Source: Fen-1231 sp035286465 (GTDB taxonomy: Bacteria > Gemmatimonadota > Gemmatimonadetes > Gemmatimonadales > Gemmatimonadaceae). From it: DNA of 22,766 nucleotides. Below are positions 1-7,755 of this stretch, in pieces. Positions within the stretch are counted from its first letter, which is position 1. Each line of letters begins with the position of its first letter. The stretch covers positions 1 to 22,766 of the forward strand of contig DATEDF010000054.1 of the NCBI GenBank assembly GCA_035286465.1. The letters run 5' to 3'. The translations under genes were made by a program, and so were the position numbers. A model generated the notes under the pieces. That model saw only the letters and a list, made by a program, of their open reading frames with translations. It was not told the origin of the DNA and did not search any database.

Positions 1-13
1 GCCCCCTGAACCT

Positions 14-72
14 CCCCCGCACCCCGCACCAAACCCCCGCACCCCGAACCAGACCCCGCACCCCGCACCACC
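14..72. repeat. C-rich tandem repeat before aroC
   Basis: About three imperfect copies of a 19-20 base unit built from CCCCGCACC blocks start near 14, 34 and 54 and run almost to the aroC start codon. The units differ by single changes such as GCACC to GAACC. The array occupies the place where a ribosome-binding site would sit, and no GGAGG-like element is visible. Whether it has any function is unknown. Confidence 0.6.
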
Positions 73-74
73 AG

Positions 75-1274
75 ATGATCCGCTTCACCACCGCCGGCGA
101 ATCCCACGGTCCCGCGCTCGTCTCGGTCCTCGAGGGCGTTCCCGCCGGAGTGCCGCTCGTCGCCGCGGACGTGGACGCCGAGCTGGCCCGGCGACAGCAG
201 GGTTACGGCCGCGGTCGGCGGATGCAGATCGAGCACGACTGTGTCGAGTTCCTCTCCGGCGTCCGCGCCGGAGCGACGCTCGGCTCGCCCATCGCGATGC
301 TCATCCGCAATCGCGACTGGGAGAACTGGCGCGAAATCATGGATCCCGCCCCGCGCGCGGAGGACGCGACGGAAGGCCGCAAGAAGCAGGTCACCCGCGT
401 GCGTCCCGGGCACGCCGACCTCACCGGCCTCCTCAAGTACGACCGCGAGGACGCGCGCGACATCCTCGAGCGCGCCTCCGCGCGCGAGACCACCGCGCGC
501 GTGGCCGCCGGCGCCGTCTGCCGGCGCCTCCTCGCCGAGTTCGGCGTGCGCATCGGCTCGCACGTCGTCCATCTGGGCGGCATTGACGCCACGCGCCCCG
601 AGCCGATGCCCGCGGCGATCAACGAGGCCGCCGACAAGTCCCCGCTTCGCACGCTCGACCCCGAGGCCGAGGCGGCGATGATCGCGCGGATTGACCAGGT
701 GAAGAGTGAAGGGAACACACTGGGCGGCATCTGCGAAGTCGTCGTGGACGGGCTCCCGGTGGGACTCGGAAGCCACGTGAGCTGGGACCGGAAGCTCGAC
801 GGCCGGCTCGCCGCTGCGATGCTGTCCATCCCCGCCGTCAAGGGCGCCGAGATCGGCCTCGGTTTCGAAGCCGCCCGCCGAACCGGCGCGGAGGTGCACG
901 ACGAGATCGAGATGGCGCCGGACAAGAGCCGGGCGCGCACCGGCAACGTCCACCGCAGGACGAACCGCGCGGGTGGCCTCGAGGGCGGGATGACCACGGG
1001 CGAGCCGTTGGTCATCCGCGTCGCGATGAAGCCGCTCAGCACCCTCATGAAGCCGCTCGGAACGATCGACACGAAGACCGCCGCGCCGGCCGAAGCCACG
1101 ACCGAGCGCAGCGACGTCACCGCCGTCCCCGCGATGGGAGTCATCGCGGAGGCGATGGCCGCGCTGGTGATCGCCAACGCGTTCGTCGAGAAGTTCGGCG
1201 GCGACTCCCTCGCCGAGCTTCGGCGCAACTACGATGCCTACCTTTCGCACATCGCAACCCGTCTCGGCGGCTGA
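75..1274 (+). CDS. aroC: Chorismate synthase
   Basis: Converts 5-enolpyruvylshikimate-3-phosphate to chorismate, the last step of the shikimate pathway, using reduced FMN; cytoplasmic. The 399-residue product has the family signatures in order: GESHG at residues 8-12, RPGHADL near 113, the ASARETTAR block near 136, and the glycine-rich NRAGGLEGGMTTGEP block near 298. Length is normal for the family. The ATG at 75 is the first start that keeps the N-terminal GESHG motif at the usual distance. No Shine-Dalgarno sequence precedes it, only a C-rich repeat. The 3' end overlaps aroK by 41 bases, which puts two steps of the same pathway in one operon. Confidence 0.97.
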   Translation: MIRFTTAGESHGPALVSVLEGVPAGVPLVAADVDAELARRQQGYGRGRRMQIEHDCVEFLSGVRAGATLGSPIAMLIRNRDWENWREIMDPAPRAEDATEGRKKQVTRVRPGHADLTGLLKYDREDARDILERASARETTARVAAGAVCRRLLAEFGVRIGSHVVHLGGIDATRPEPMPAAINEAADKSPLRTLDPEAEAAMIARIDQVKSEGNTLGGICEVVVDGLPVGLGSHVSWDRKLDGRLAAAMLSIPAVKGAEIGLGFEAARRTGAEVHDEIEMAPDKSRARTGNVHRRTNRAGGLEGGMTTGEPLVIRVAMKPLSTLMKPLGTIDTKTAAPAEATTERSDVTAVPAMGVIAEAMAALVIANAFVEKFGGDSLAELRRNYDAYLSHIATRLGG

Positions 1275-1797
1275 GATCGCCGATCCCTCGAAGCCCCATC
1301 TCATTCTGGTGGGATTGCCGGGCTCGGGAAAGTCCACGGCGGGCCGCGCCGCCGCCGCGGCGCTTCGTCGCACCTTCCTCGACCTCGACGCCGAAATCGA
1401 ACGGCGTCGGGCCATCAGCATCGCGGAGATCTTCGCCTCGAAGGGCGAACCCTATTTCCGGGGGCTCGAGCGCGCGCTCACGGAGGAACTGCGCCTGGTC
1501 GGGAACATGGTGCTGGCGCCCGGCGGGGGATGGATCGCCAATCCGGGGTGCCTGGAGCTGTTACGGCCCCCGGGTGTGCTCGTGTACCTCAAGGTCAGGC
1601 CCGAGATAGCGCTCGCGAGACTGGGCAAGGAGGCGGTCCGGAGGCCGCTCCTGATGCGGCCGGATCCTCTGGGAGAGCTTCGCCGGCTGCTCCAGGAGCG
1701 CGAACCGCTGTATCTGCAAGCGAATCATACTGTTAGCACTGAAATGATGTCGCTTCAGCAGGTCATTGACGCTATAGTTGCGCTTGCCACAGGCTGA
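1234..1797 (+). CDS. aroK: Shikimate kinase
   Basis: Phosphorylates shikimate with ATP; cytoplasmic, shikimate pathway. The 187-residue product has the Walker A motif GLPGSGKS at 27-34, the shikimate-binding DLDAEIERR segment near 50, the GEPYFRGLE motif carrying a substrate-binding arginine near 77, a GGG loop near 99, and the RRPLL lid arginine near 138. The ATG at 1234 is used because no other ATG or GTG lies between it and the first beta strand. This places the start 41 bases inside aroC, so translation is probably coupled. The N-terminal extension of about 20 residues before the first strand is slightly longer than usual. GC at third positions falls toward the 3' end. Confidence 0.94.
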   Translation: MPTFRTSQPVSAAEIADPSKPHLILVGLPGSGKSTAGRAAAAALRRTFLDLDAEIERRRAISIAEIFASKGEPYFRGLERALTEELRLVGNMVLAPGGGWIANPGCLELLRPPGVLVYLKVRPEIALARLGKEAVRRPLLMRPDPLGELRRLLQEREPLYLQANHTVSTEMMSLQQVIDAIVALATG

Positions 1798-1813
1798 CCG
1801 GGGTACTTAGGAT
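1784..1813 (+). promoter_or_regulatory. Putative topA promoter
   Basis: TTGCCA at 1784-1789 is followed after 18 bases by TAGGAT at 1808-1813, a reasonable vegetative -35/-10 pair. The -35 element lies inside the end of aroK. It would give a leader of roughly 90 bases before topA. Assigned by eye, without mapped transcripts. Confidence 0.4.
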
Positions 1814-1908
1814 TCGGCCCGCTCAGGGCGTACAACTATAGAGAGTGATCACTCGCTGGCCGGGGGTGGCCGTTCGCGCACCGCCCGGCCGCGGGTTTCA
1901 GGAGCCCC

Positions 1909-4317
1909 ATGGCATCATCGAGGAAGAAGAAGCGGAGTTCCGCGAAGCGTCCCGCCGGCAAGGTGAAGCCGCGCGCGGGCGCGTCCCGCGCGCGCGCCAT
2001 CGTCCGCGACGACGGCAATGGCGTTCACGCCGGCGCACGCGCGCTCGTCGTCGTCGAGTCGCCCGCGAAGGCGAAGACGATCGGCAAGTACCTGGGCCAC
2101 GGATTCGCGGTGAAGGCGACCGTCGGCCACATCCGCGACCTGCCGACGAAGACGCTGGGGATTGATCTCGAGCGCGGGTTCGAGCCCGAGTACGTCACGA
2201 TTCCGGGAAAGGAAAAGACCGTCGCGGAGCTCAAGACCGCGGCGAAGGGCGCGCGCGCCGTGTACATCGCGACCGACCCCGACCGCGAAGGCGAGGCGAT
2301 CGCGTGGCACGTGCACAGCCAGATCAAGGGGCGCAGCGCGCCGCCGATCCGGCGCGTGCTCTTCCACGAGGTCACCAAGGAGGCGGTGACGCGCGCCATC
2401 GAGCGCGCGGGCGACATTGACCAGCGCAAGGTGGACGCGCAGCAGGCGCGCCGGGTGCTCGACCGCCTCGTGGGCTACAAGGCGAGCCCCGTGCTCTGGA
2501 AGACGGTGAAGAAGGGGCTCTCCGCCGGCCGCGTGCAGACCGTGGCGCTCCGCCTCCTGGTCGAGCGCGAGCGCGAGATCCGCGCGTTCCGCCCGACGGA
2601 GTACTGGACGATCGCCGCGCGTCTCGAGCACGAGGACCAGGAGTTCACCGCGAAGCTCCATCTCCTCGACGGCCACAAGCCGCTCATCCCCGACGCGGGC
2701 GCGGCAAAGGCGCTCGTGGAGGATCTCGCTGGGCGCCGCACCTTCGACGTCACCGACATCAAGCGGCGCGAGCGCCGGAAGAACCCGGCCGAGCCGTTCA
2801 AGACGAGCACGCTGCAGCAGGAGGCCGCGAAGAAGCTCGGCTTCGGCTCCAAGCGCACAATGCGCCTCGCGCAGAACCTCTACGAGGGGATCGAGCTGGG
2901 AAAGGTCGAGGGCTCGGTGGGACTCATCACGTACATGCGCACCGACTCGACGCGCGTCGCCGGGAGCGCGGTGGGAGAGGCGCGGGCGCATCTCGCGCGG
3001 AGCTTCCCGGCGGAGTTTCTCGCGAAAGGCCCGATGCTCTACGGCATCTCGGGCGACGCGGCCGCGCAGGACGCGCACGAGGCGATCCGCCCCACGGAGC
3101 CCTCGCGCACGCCGGAATCGGTGCAGCGCTTCCTGTCGCCGGAGCAGTTCAAGCTCTACCAGCTCATCTGGCAGCGCTTCATGGCGAGCCAGATGGCGCC
3201 CGCGGTGTTCGACACGACCACCGTGGACTTCGATTTCGCGGGCGCGCAGCACCGCTATCTGTTCCGCGCCACCGGGTCGGTGATCAAGTTCGCGGGCTTC
3301 CTGTCGCTGTACAAGGAGGCGCGCGAGCCGGGGGAAGGGAAGGCGCTCGAGGACGAGCAGGCGCTCCCGGACATCGTGCCGGGCGAGCACGTGCCGGTGC
3401 GCGAGATCGTCCCCGCGCAGCACTTCACCGAGCCGCCGCCGCGCTTCTCGGAGGCCTCGCTCGTCAAGGAGCTGGAGCGACTCGGCATCGGCCGGCCGTC
3501 CACCTACGCGTCCATCATCTCGACGCTCACCGAGCGGCACTATGCGGAACTCGAGCAGCGCCGCTTCTTCCCCACGCCGCTCGGTGAGAGCGTGGAGAAG
3601 GTGATGGTGAAACAGTTTCCCACCGAGTTCAACGTCGGGTTCACGGCCGCGATGGAGACCGAGCTCGACAAGGTCGAGGAGGGACAGCTCGCGTGGCAGC
3701 GCGTTCTCAAGGACTTCTACACGCCGTTCGACAAGTCGCTGGGCGCCGTGGACTACGAGGGGCTGATTCACGAGGCGCACGACCTCTCGTCGCTCGAGCG
3801 GGAGCGCTGTCCGGAGTGCGGCGGGAAACTCCTCGCGAAGGGCGGGTTCTTCGGGCCGTTCATCGCGTGCGAGCATCATCCGAAGAGCTGCAAGTACACG
3901 CGCCCGCTCAAGGGGGAGCGCGTCCCGCCGCAGATGACGAGCTACCTGTGTCCCGTCTGCGGCAAGCCGATGGTCGTGCGCCGTGGCCGCTCGGGCGAGT
4001 TCCTCGGGTGCAGCACCTTCCCCAAGTGCCGCGGCACGCGCTCGATGCCCACGGGCGTCAAGTGCCCCAGGGACGGCGGCGACATCGCCGCGCGCCGCTC
4101 GAAGAAACGGGGCAAGGCGTTCTACGGATGCGAGAACTACCCGACCTGCGACTTCGTCTGCTGGGACAAGCCCGTCCTCGAGAAGTGTCCCGAGTGCGGG
4201 TACGTCGGAGCGGAAGCGAAGTCGAATCGCACGCGCGGGCACTACCGCAAATGCCTGAAGTGCGGGAACGAGTGGCGCGTGGCGGAGCCGACGGAAGCGG
4301 ATGCGGTCGCGGTCTGA
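1909..4317 (+). CDS. topA: DNA topoisomerase I (type IA)
   Basis: Relaxes negatively supercoiled DNA through a transient 5'-phosphotyrosine. The 802-residue product has a lysine-rich N-terminal tail (1-40), a TOPRIM domain with VVVES (catalytic E50) and the TDPDREGE acidic triad at 122-129, and the active-site tyrosine Y342 in ITYMRTDSTR. Four C-terminal zinc-ribbon modules have cysteines at 634/637/654/661, 681/684/701/707, 719/741/747 and 760/763/782/785. The third lacks its second cysteine (CPRD instead of CPxC), so it may not bind zinc. The start is set by AGGAG at 1900-1904, four bases before the ATG. topA next to trmFO matches the order in Bacillus and many other bacteria. Confidence 0.97.
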   Translation: MASSRKKKRSSAKRPAGKVKPRAGASRARAIVRDDGNGVHAGARALVVVESPAKAKTIGKYLGHGFAVKATVGHIRDLPTKTLGIDLERGFEPEYVTIPGKEKTVAELKTAAKGARAVYIATDPDREGEAIAWHVHSQIKGRSAPPIRRVLFHEVTKEAVTRAIERAGDIDQRKVDAQQARRVLDRLVGYKASPVLWKTVKKGLSAGRVQTVALRLLVEREREIRAFRPTEYWTIAARLEHEDQEFTAKLHLLDGHKPLIPDAGAAKALVEDLAGRRTFDVTDIKRRERRKNPAEPFKTSTLQQEAAKKLGFGSKRTMRLAQNLYEGIELGKVEGSVGLITYMRTDSTRVAGSAVGEARAHLARSFPAEFLAKGPMLYGISGDAAAQDAHEAIRPTEPSRTPESVQRFLSPEQFKLYQLIWQRFMASQMAPAVFDTTTVDFDFAGAQHRYLFRATGSVIKFAGFLSLYKEAREPGEGKALEDEQALPDIVPGEHVPVREIVPAQHFTEPPPRFSEASLVKELERLGIGRPSTYASIISTLTERHYAELEQRRFFPTPLGESVEKVMVKQFPTEFNVGFTAAMETELDKVEEGQLAWQRVLKDFYTPFDKSLGAVDYEGLIHEAHDLSSLERERCPECGGKLLAKGGFFGPFIACEHHPKSCKYTRPLKGERVPPQMTSYLCPVCGKPMVVRRGRSGEFLGCSTFPKCRGTRSMPTGVKCPRDGGDIAARRSKKRGKAFYGCENYPTCDFVCWDKPVLEKCPECGYVGAEAKSNRTRGHYRKCLKCGNEWRVAEPTEADAVAV

Positions 4318-4380
4318 GACGGACGGCTGAGGGCCGAGGGAAGAGAGCGAGCGGCCTCGCACGCTGACGCGGCGCGGCGG

Positions 4381-4386
4381 TATTCT
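4381..4386 (+). promoter_or_regulatory. -10-like element before trmFO
   Basis: TATTCT ends five bases before the trmFO ATG at 4392. A transcript starting the usual 6-7 bases after a -10 element would begin at or beside the start codon, giving a leaderless mRNA. I see no convincing -35 element. Confidence 0.3.
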
Positions 4387-4391
4387 TGAGG

Positions 4392-5822
4392 ATGGAGCGG
4401 CACTTCCCTTCCATCGAGATCGTCGGTGGGGGCCTCGCCGGCTCGGAGGCCGCCTGGCAGCTCGCCGAGCGTGGTCACGACGTCGTCGTGCACGAGATGC
4501 GACCCGTGCGCGGCACGCCGGCGCACCGCACCGACCGTCTCGCCGAACTCGTGTGCTCGAACACGTTCAAGAGCACGGAGCGCACGAACGCGCACGGGCT
4601 GCTCAAGGCGGAGATGCGCGCCCTCGGATCGCTCGTGCTCGAGGCCGCCGACGCCGCGCGCGTCCCGGGCGGCTCGGCGCTCGCGGTGGACCGCGCGCTG
4701 TTCTCGACGTTCGTGCACGAACGCGTGTCGGCGCATCCGCGGGTGCGCGTCGAGCGCGGCGAGGTGACGGCGCTCCCCTCGCCCGGGATCATCGCGACGG
4801 GCCCGCTCACGAGCGACGCGCTGGCCGCGGCGATCCGCGCGCGGCTCGGCGTCGCGTCCCTCGCGTTCTACGACGCCATCGCGCCGATCGTCGCGGCGGA
4901 GTCGCTCGACCAGGGCGTGGTCTTTCGCGCCTCGCGCTGGGGGAAGGAGACGATGGAAGGCGCCGCCGGCGCGGGCGCGTACCTCAACTCCGCGATGTCG
5001 CGCGAGCAGTACGAGGCCTTCATTGACGCGCTCGGGGCGGCCGACCACTTCACCGCGCACGCGTTCGACGAGGTGCCCTGGTTCGCGGGGTGCCTGCCCG
5101 TCGAGGAGATGGCGCGGCGGGGGAGGGAATCGCTGCGTTTCGGCCCGATGAAGCCGGTGGGGATCACCGATCCGCGCACGGGACGCCGGCCGTGGGCCGT
5201 CGTCCAGCTCCGCCGCGAGGACCGCGCGGGGCGGATGTGGAACCTCGTCGGCTTCCAGACGCGGCTGCGCATCCCGGAACAGCAGCGCGTCTTCCGGATG
5301 ATCCCGGGGCTCCAGGGCGCGGAGTTCCTGCGCTACGGCGCCATCCACCGCAACTCGTACGTGAACGCGCCGGCGTCGCTCGCGCCGCATCTCGCGCTGC
5401 GCGACGATCCGATGGTGCTGTTCGCGGGACAGCTCACGGGCGTCGAGGGATACACCGAGTCCACCGCCACGGGGTTGATCGCCGCCGTCAACCTCGACCG
5501 GATGCTGCGCGGACTCGAGCCCGTCGTGCCGCCGCCCACGACGATGATCGGTGCGCTCTATCGCTACCTGCGCGAGGCCGACCCGACGCACTTCCAGCCC
5601 ATGAACGCGAACTTCGGGCTGCTCGAGGAGCTCGCCGAGGTGCCGCGCGACAAGGCGAAGAAGCGGGAGCGCTACGCGGAGCGCGCGCTCACGGAGCTCG
5701 CGGCGTGGCAGGAGGCGATCGCACGCCCGGCGTCTCCGGCGCCGGACGTGACGCGCGTCACGGACGCGGCCGTACGTGCGCTGCATCACGAAACGGAACT
5801 CCGGTCGAGTCGTCGCCTCTGA
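4392..5822 (+). CDS. trmFO: Folate-dependent tRNA U54 methyltransferase TrmFO
   Basis: Makes 5-methyluridine at position 54 of tRNA using methylenetetrahydrofolate and FAD; cytoplasmic. The 476-residue product begins with an FAD-binding Rossmann fingerprint, VGGGLAGSEAAW, at 11-22. Two conserved cysteines are visible: C55 in LAELVCSN and C234 in FAGCLPVEE, corresponding to the known catalytic pair in the family. The VEGYTEST segment typical of the C-terminal FAD region is also present. A TTG at 4386 in the same frame would add two residues, but the ATG at 4392 is the better start. There is no Shine-Dalgarno sequence, and a TATTCT element lies just upstream. Its position after topA and ahead of xerC and hslVU is a classic order. 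Confidence 0.96.
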   Translation: MERHFPSIEIVGGGLAGSEAAWQLAERGHDVVVHEMRPVRGTPAHRTDRLAELVCSNTFKSTERTNAHGLLKAEMRALGSLVLEAADAARVPGGSALAVDRALFSTFVHERVSAHPRVRVERGEVTALPSPGIIATGPLTSDALAAAIRARLGVASLAFYDAIAPIVAAESLDQGVVFRASRWGKETMEGAAGAGAYLNSAMSREQYEAFIDALGAADHFTAHAFDEVPWFAGCLPVEEMARRGRESLRFGPMKPVGITDPRTGRRPWAVVQLRREDRAGRMWNLVGFQTRLRIPEQQRVFRMIPGLQGAEFLRYGAIHRNSYVNAPASLAPHLALRDDPMVLFAGQLTGVEGYTESTATGLIAAVNLDRMLRGLEPVVPPPTTMIGALYRYLREADPTHFQPMNANFGLLEELAEVPRDKAKKRERYAERALTELAAWQEAIARPASPAPDVTRVTDAAVRALHHETELRSSRRL

Positions 5823-5902
5823 GAGGGGTGTCGCGCCGCCGGCCGAGCGCGTGTCGTGAGGAGGAGGACGCGGCGCCGGCGAGACTTCAGACGGAGGAAT
5901 CT

Positions 5903-6544
5903 GTGACGAAGAACCGGCTCGTTCGAGGCGCCGCGGTTGCCGCGGTCGCCGCCGCTTGTGGCGGCGTGACGCTCATCGGCGCCTGCACCACAGCGACCGC
6001 GGTACGGAATGGGACACTCGTCCTGCAGCTCACCGACGCGCCGTTCTCCGTGGACTCGGTCAGCCGCGTTGACGTCTTCGTGGTGCGCGTGGACGGCCGG
6101 CAGTCCGACGCGGACTCGGCGGCGGCCGCGACGGGCGCCCCCGACGACAGTGCGAGCACTGGCGGCTGGACGACGTTGGCGTCGCCCGATCAGTCCATCA
6201 ACCTGCTCGCGTTGCAAGACGGCAACACGTTCGCCCTCGGCCAGACGACCCTCGCGGCGGGAACTTACCGGGGCTTCCGGCTCGTGATTGACCCGTCGAG
6301 GTCGAGCCTCACGCTCAAGAATGGAATCGTTCTCAGCGGGACCAGTACCCCGAACGTCTCCTTTCCGAGCGCTTCCCGCTCCGGAATCAAGATCGTGTTG
6401 ACCGAGCCCGTGACCATCGCCGCCGACGGTACCACGACGATGGTGATAGACTTCGATGTCGCGAACAGCTTCGTGTTGCGTGGGGCGTCGCTTTCGCAGA
6501 ACGGGCTGCTCTTCAAACCCGTGATCCGGGGGACAACGGAGTAG
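5903..6544 (+). CDS. DUF4382-type lipoprotein
   Basis: A 213-residue predicted lipoprotein of unknown function. The start is GTG at 5903, preceded by GGAGG at 5893-5897 with five bases between. Residues 1-28 form a signal sequence with basic N-terminus, an alanine-rich hydrophobic stretch and a lipobox IGAC with the lipidated cysteine at 28. The rest resembles DUF4382: a TLVLQLTDAPF opening, a DVFVVRVDG strand, W followed by INLLALQDG, and an LAAGTYRGFRLVID strand. An Asp/Ser/Ala-rich loop near residues 70-90 separates the first two parts. The family is found on the cell surface of many bacteria, with no assigned biochemical role. It interrupts the topA-trmFO-xerC order together with the next genes. 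Confidence 0.8.
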   Translation: MTKNRLVRGAAVAAVAAACGGVTLIGACTTATAVRNGTLVLQLTDAPFSVDSVSRVDVFVVRVDGRQSDADSAAAATGAPDDSASTGGWTTLASPDQSINLLALQDGNTFALGQTTLAAGTYRGFRLVIDPSRSSLTLKNGIVLSGTSTPNVSFPSASRSGIKIVLTEPVTIAADGTTTMVIDFDVANSFVLRGASLSQNGLLFKPVIRGTTE

Positions 6545-6586
6545 TCGGCTTCACCACCGCCGGCACCGCCCGGCCCGGAGGAAGCA

Positions 6587-6988
6587 GTGCTGCGTGGGAT
6601 CATCAGGACGTGCGGCATCGTGATGGCGCTCGGCGTCATCGCCGTGCCGTCGGCCGCTCAGGGAAGAGGCAGGGGCAGAAGCGATGCGGGCGGCCGCGAC
6701 GAGGAGGTCCGGGTCATTCGCGCGTATTTCGCGAACACGGCGAACCTTCCGCCCGGACTCGCCAGGCGCGAGAAGCTGCCCCCGGGCCTCGAGAAGCAGC
6801 TGCGCCGCAACGGCACCCTGCCGCCGGGGTTGCAGAAGAAGGCGACGCCGCTTCCGGCGGACCTCGAGCGTCGGCTGCCGGCATTGCCGAGCGGCCACGC
6901 GCGCGTCGTCGTGAGTGACCGGGTGCTCGTGGTGGAGATCCGGACGCAGAAGATCGTAGACGTGCTCCTGGTCCTCTCCTTCCCCTGA
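6587..6988 (+). CDS. Exported LPPGL-repeat protein (RcnB/CigR-like)
   Basis: A 133-residue secreted or periplasmic protein. It starts at GTG 6587, with GGAGGA at 6577-6582 and five bases between the GGAGG core and the start, the same layout as the gene before it. Residues 1-25 are a Sec signal peptide ending near PSAAQG. The mature part has a glycine/arginine-rich stretch, then LPPGLARREK, LPPGLEKQLR, LPPGLQKK and degenerate LPADLERRLP and LPSGHAR units. It ends in short strands of the form VVVSDRVLVVEIRTQKIVDVL. The LPPGL repeats followed by this tail resemble RcnB and CigR-type exported proteins. The exact family is an inference and no function is assigned. It converges on the deoxynucleoside kinase gene. 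Confidence 0.72.
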   Translation: MLRGIIRTCGIVMALGVIAVPSAAQGRGRGRSDAGGRDEEVRVIRAYFANTANLPPGLARREKLPPGLEKQLRRNGTLPPGLQKKATPLPADLERRLPALPSGHARVVVSDRVLVVEIRTQKIVDVLLVLSFP

Positions 6989-7015
6989 GCCGGGGCCGGA
7001 ACCGGGGAGCCGGCT
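6988..7015. terminator. Possible bidirectional hairpin between convergent genes
   Basis: AGCCGG at 6988-6993 pairs with CCGGCT at 7010-7015. Inside is CCGG-AA-CCGG at 6996-7005, although its two-base loop is tight. The structure overlaps both stop codons of the convergent genes. There is no T-run on either side, so intrinsic termination is uncertain. Confidence 0.3.
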
Positions 7016-7706
7016 ACCGTGCGTGCAGCGGGTCGGTCCGCGCCGTGGGGGCCGGCCAGAGTTCGGTCTGCGGAATCTCCCCTTCGAGCTCCGTGCGCAC
7101 GCGTGAGGCGATCTCCTCCGCCGCGCCCGCGGGGTCGGCGTAGAGATCGTACTCGCGGACGTCGAGGCGCAGCACCCGGCACTTCCCGAACTCCTCGATC
7201 CACCGCTCGTAGCGCCCGTGCAACCGCGCGAAGTACTCCGGGTCGGTCTCGCGCTCCTTCGGCCGGCCGCGCGTGGCGATGCGCTCGAGGATCGTGTCGA
7301 GCGGGCCGTGCAGGTAGATGAGCAGCCGCGGCGGCCGGGCCGCCGGCGCGTGCAGCAGCTCGGCGTAGAGCTGCTGGTAGAGCATCCAGTCGTCCGCGCC
7401 CATGTACCCCTGGTCGAAGAGCCCGCGCGCGAAGATCTCCGCATCCTCGTACCACGTGCGGTCGAGCACCCAGCTCCCGCCCATGCCCCGCATCTTCCGG
7501 AGTGACGCGAAGCGCGTCGCGAGGAAGTGCAGCTGCAGGTGCATCCCGAACGTGCGCATCCCCTCGGGCCCGGCGTAGAACCGCTCGAGCCACGGGTTCT
7601 CGGCGTCCACGCTCTCGAGCGCGAGCGGCATCCCGAAGCGCGACGCGAGCCCGCGCGCGAGCGTCGTCTTCCCCGATCCGATCATCCCGGCCACGCCGAG
7701 GAGCAT
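7014..7706 (-). CDS. Deoxynucleoside kinase (dCK/dGK family)
   Basis: Phosphorylates deoxynucleosides for nucleotide salvage; cytoplasmic. The 230-residue product has a P-loop GMIGSGKTT at 7-15, the ESVDAENPWL segment with the substrate-base glutamate, the DRTWYEDAEIFA catalytic block (DR[ST] motif) around 95, and the arginine-rich lid TRGRPKERE near 163. This pattern fits the dAK/dGK/dCK family; which base it prefers cannot be read from sequence. The frame is open upstream, but ATG 7706 (reverse) fits the family start, since the P-loop begins a few residues later. A TACTTT element lies seven bases before it. It is divergent from xerC. Confidence 0.88.
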   Translation of the reverse strand: MLLGVAGMIGSGKTTLARGLASRFGMPLALESVDAENPWLERFYAGPEGMRTFGMHLQLHFLATRFASLRKMRGMGGSWVLDRTWYEDAEIFARGLFDQGYMGADDWMLYQQLYAELLHAPAARPPRLLIYLHGPLDTILERIATRGRPKERETDPEYFARLHGRYERWIEEFGKCRVLRLDVREYDLYADPAGAAEEIASRVRTELEGEIPQTELWPAPTARTDPLHAR

Positions 7707-7713
7707 GGAGAAG

Positions 7714-7719
7714 AAAGTA
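7714..7719 (-). promoter_or_regulatory. -10-like element for the deoxynucleoside kinase
   Basis: On the reverse strand TACTTT ends seven bases before the ATG, which would give a leaderless transcript. There is no clear -35 element or Shine-Dalgarno sequence. It lies back-to-back with the TAGCTT element of xerC. Confidence 0.33.
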
Positions 7720-7741
7720 CACGCGCGCGCGAACGGAGCGG

Positions 7742-7747
7742 TAGCTT
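7742..7747 (+). promoter_or_regulatory. -10-like element for xerC
   Basis: TAGCTT ends eight bases before the ATG at 7756, again compatible with a leaderless or near-leaderless transcript. No -35 element was recognised. It is divergent to the element at 7714-7719. Confidence 0.33.
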
Positions 7748-7755
7748 TCGGCAGG

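Noticed and set aside
1915..4362. An open frame of more than 800 codons on the reverse strand opposite topA
   Set aside because: It is an antisense shadow of a real gene in GC-rich DNA: arginine/leucine-rich, low complexity, no recognisable domain.
5090..5902. A long in-frame extension upstream of the DUF4382 start
   Set aside because: It runs through trmFO in another frame. A GGAGG site and signal peptide fix the real start at GTG 5903.
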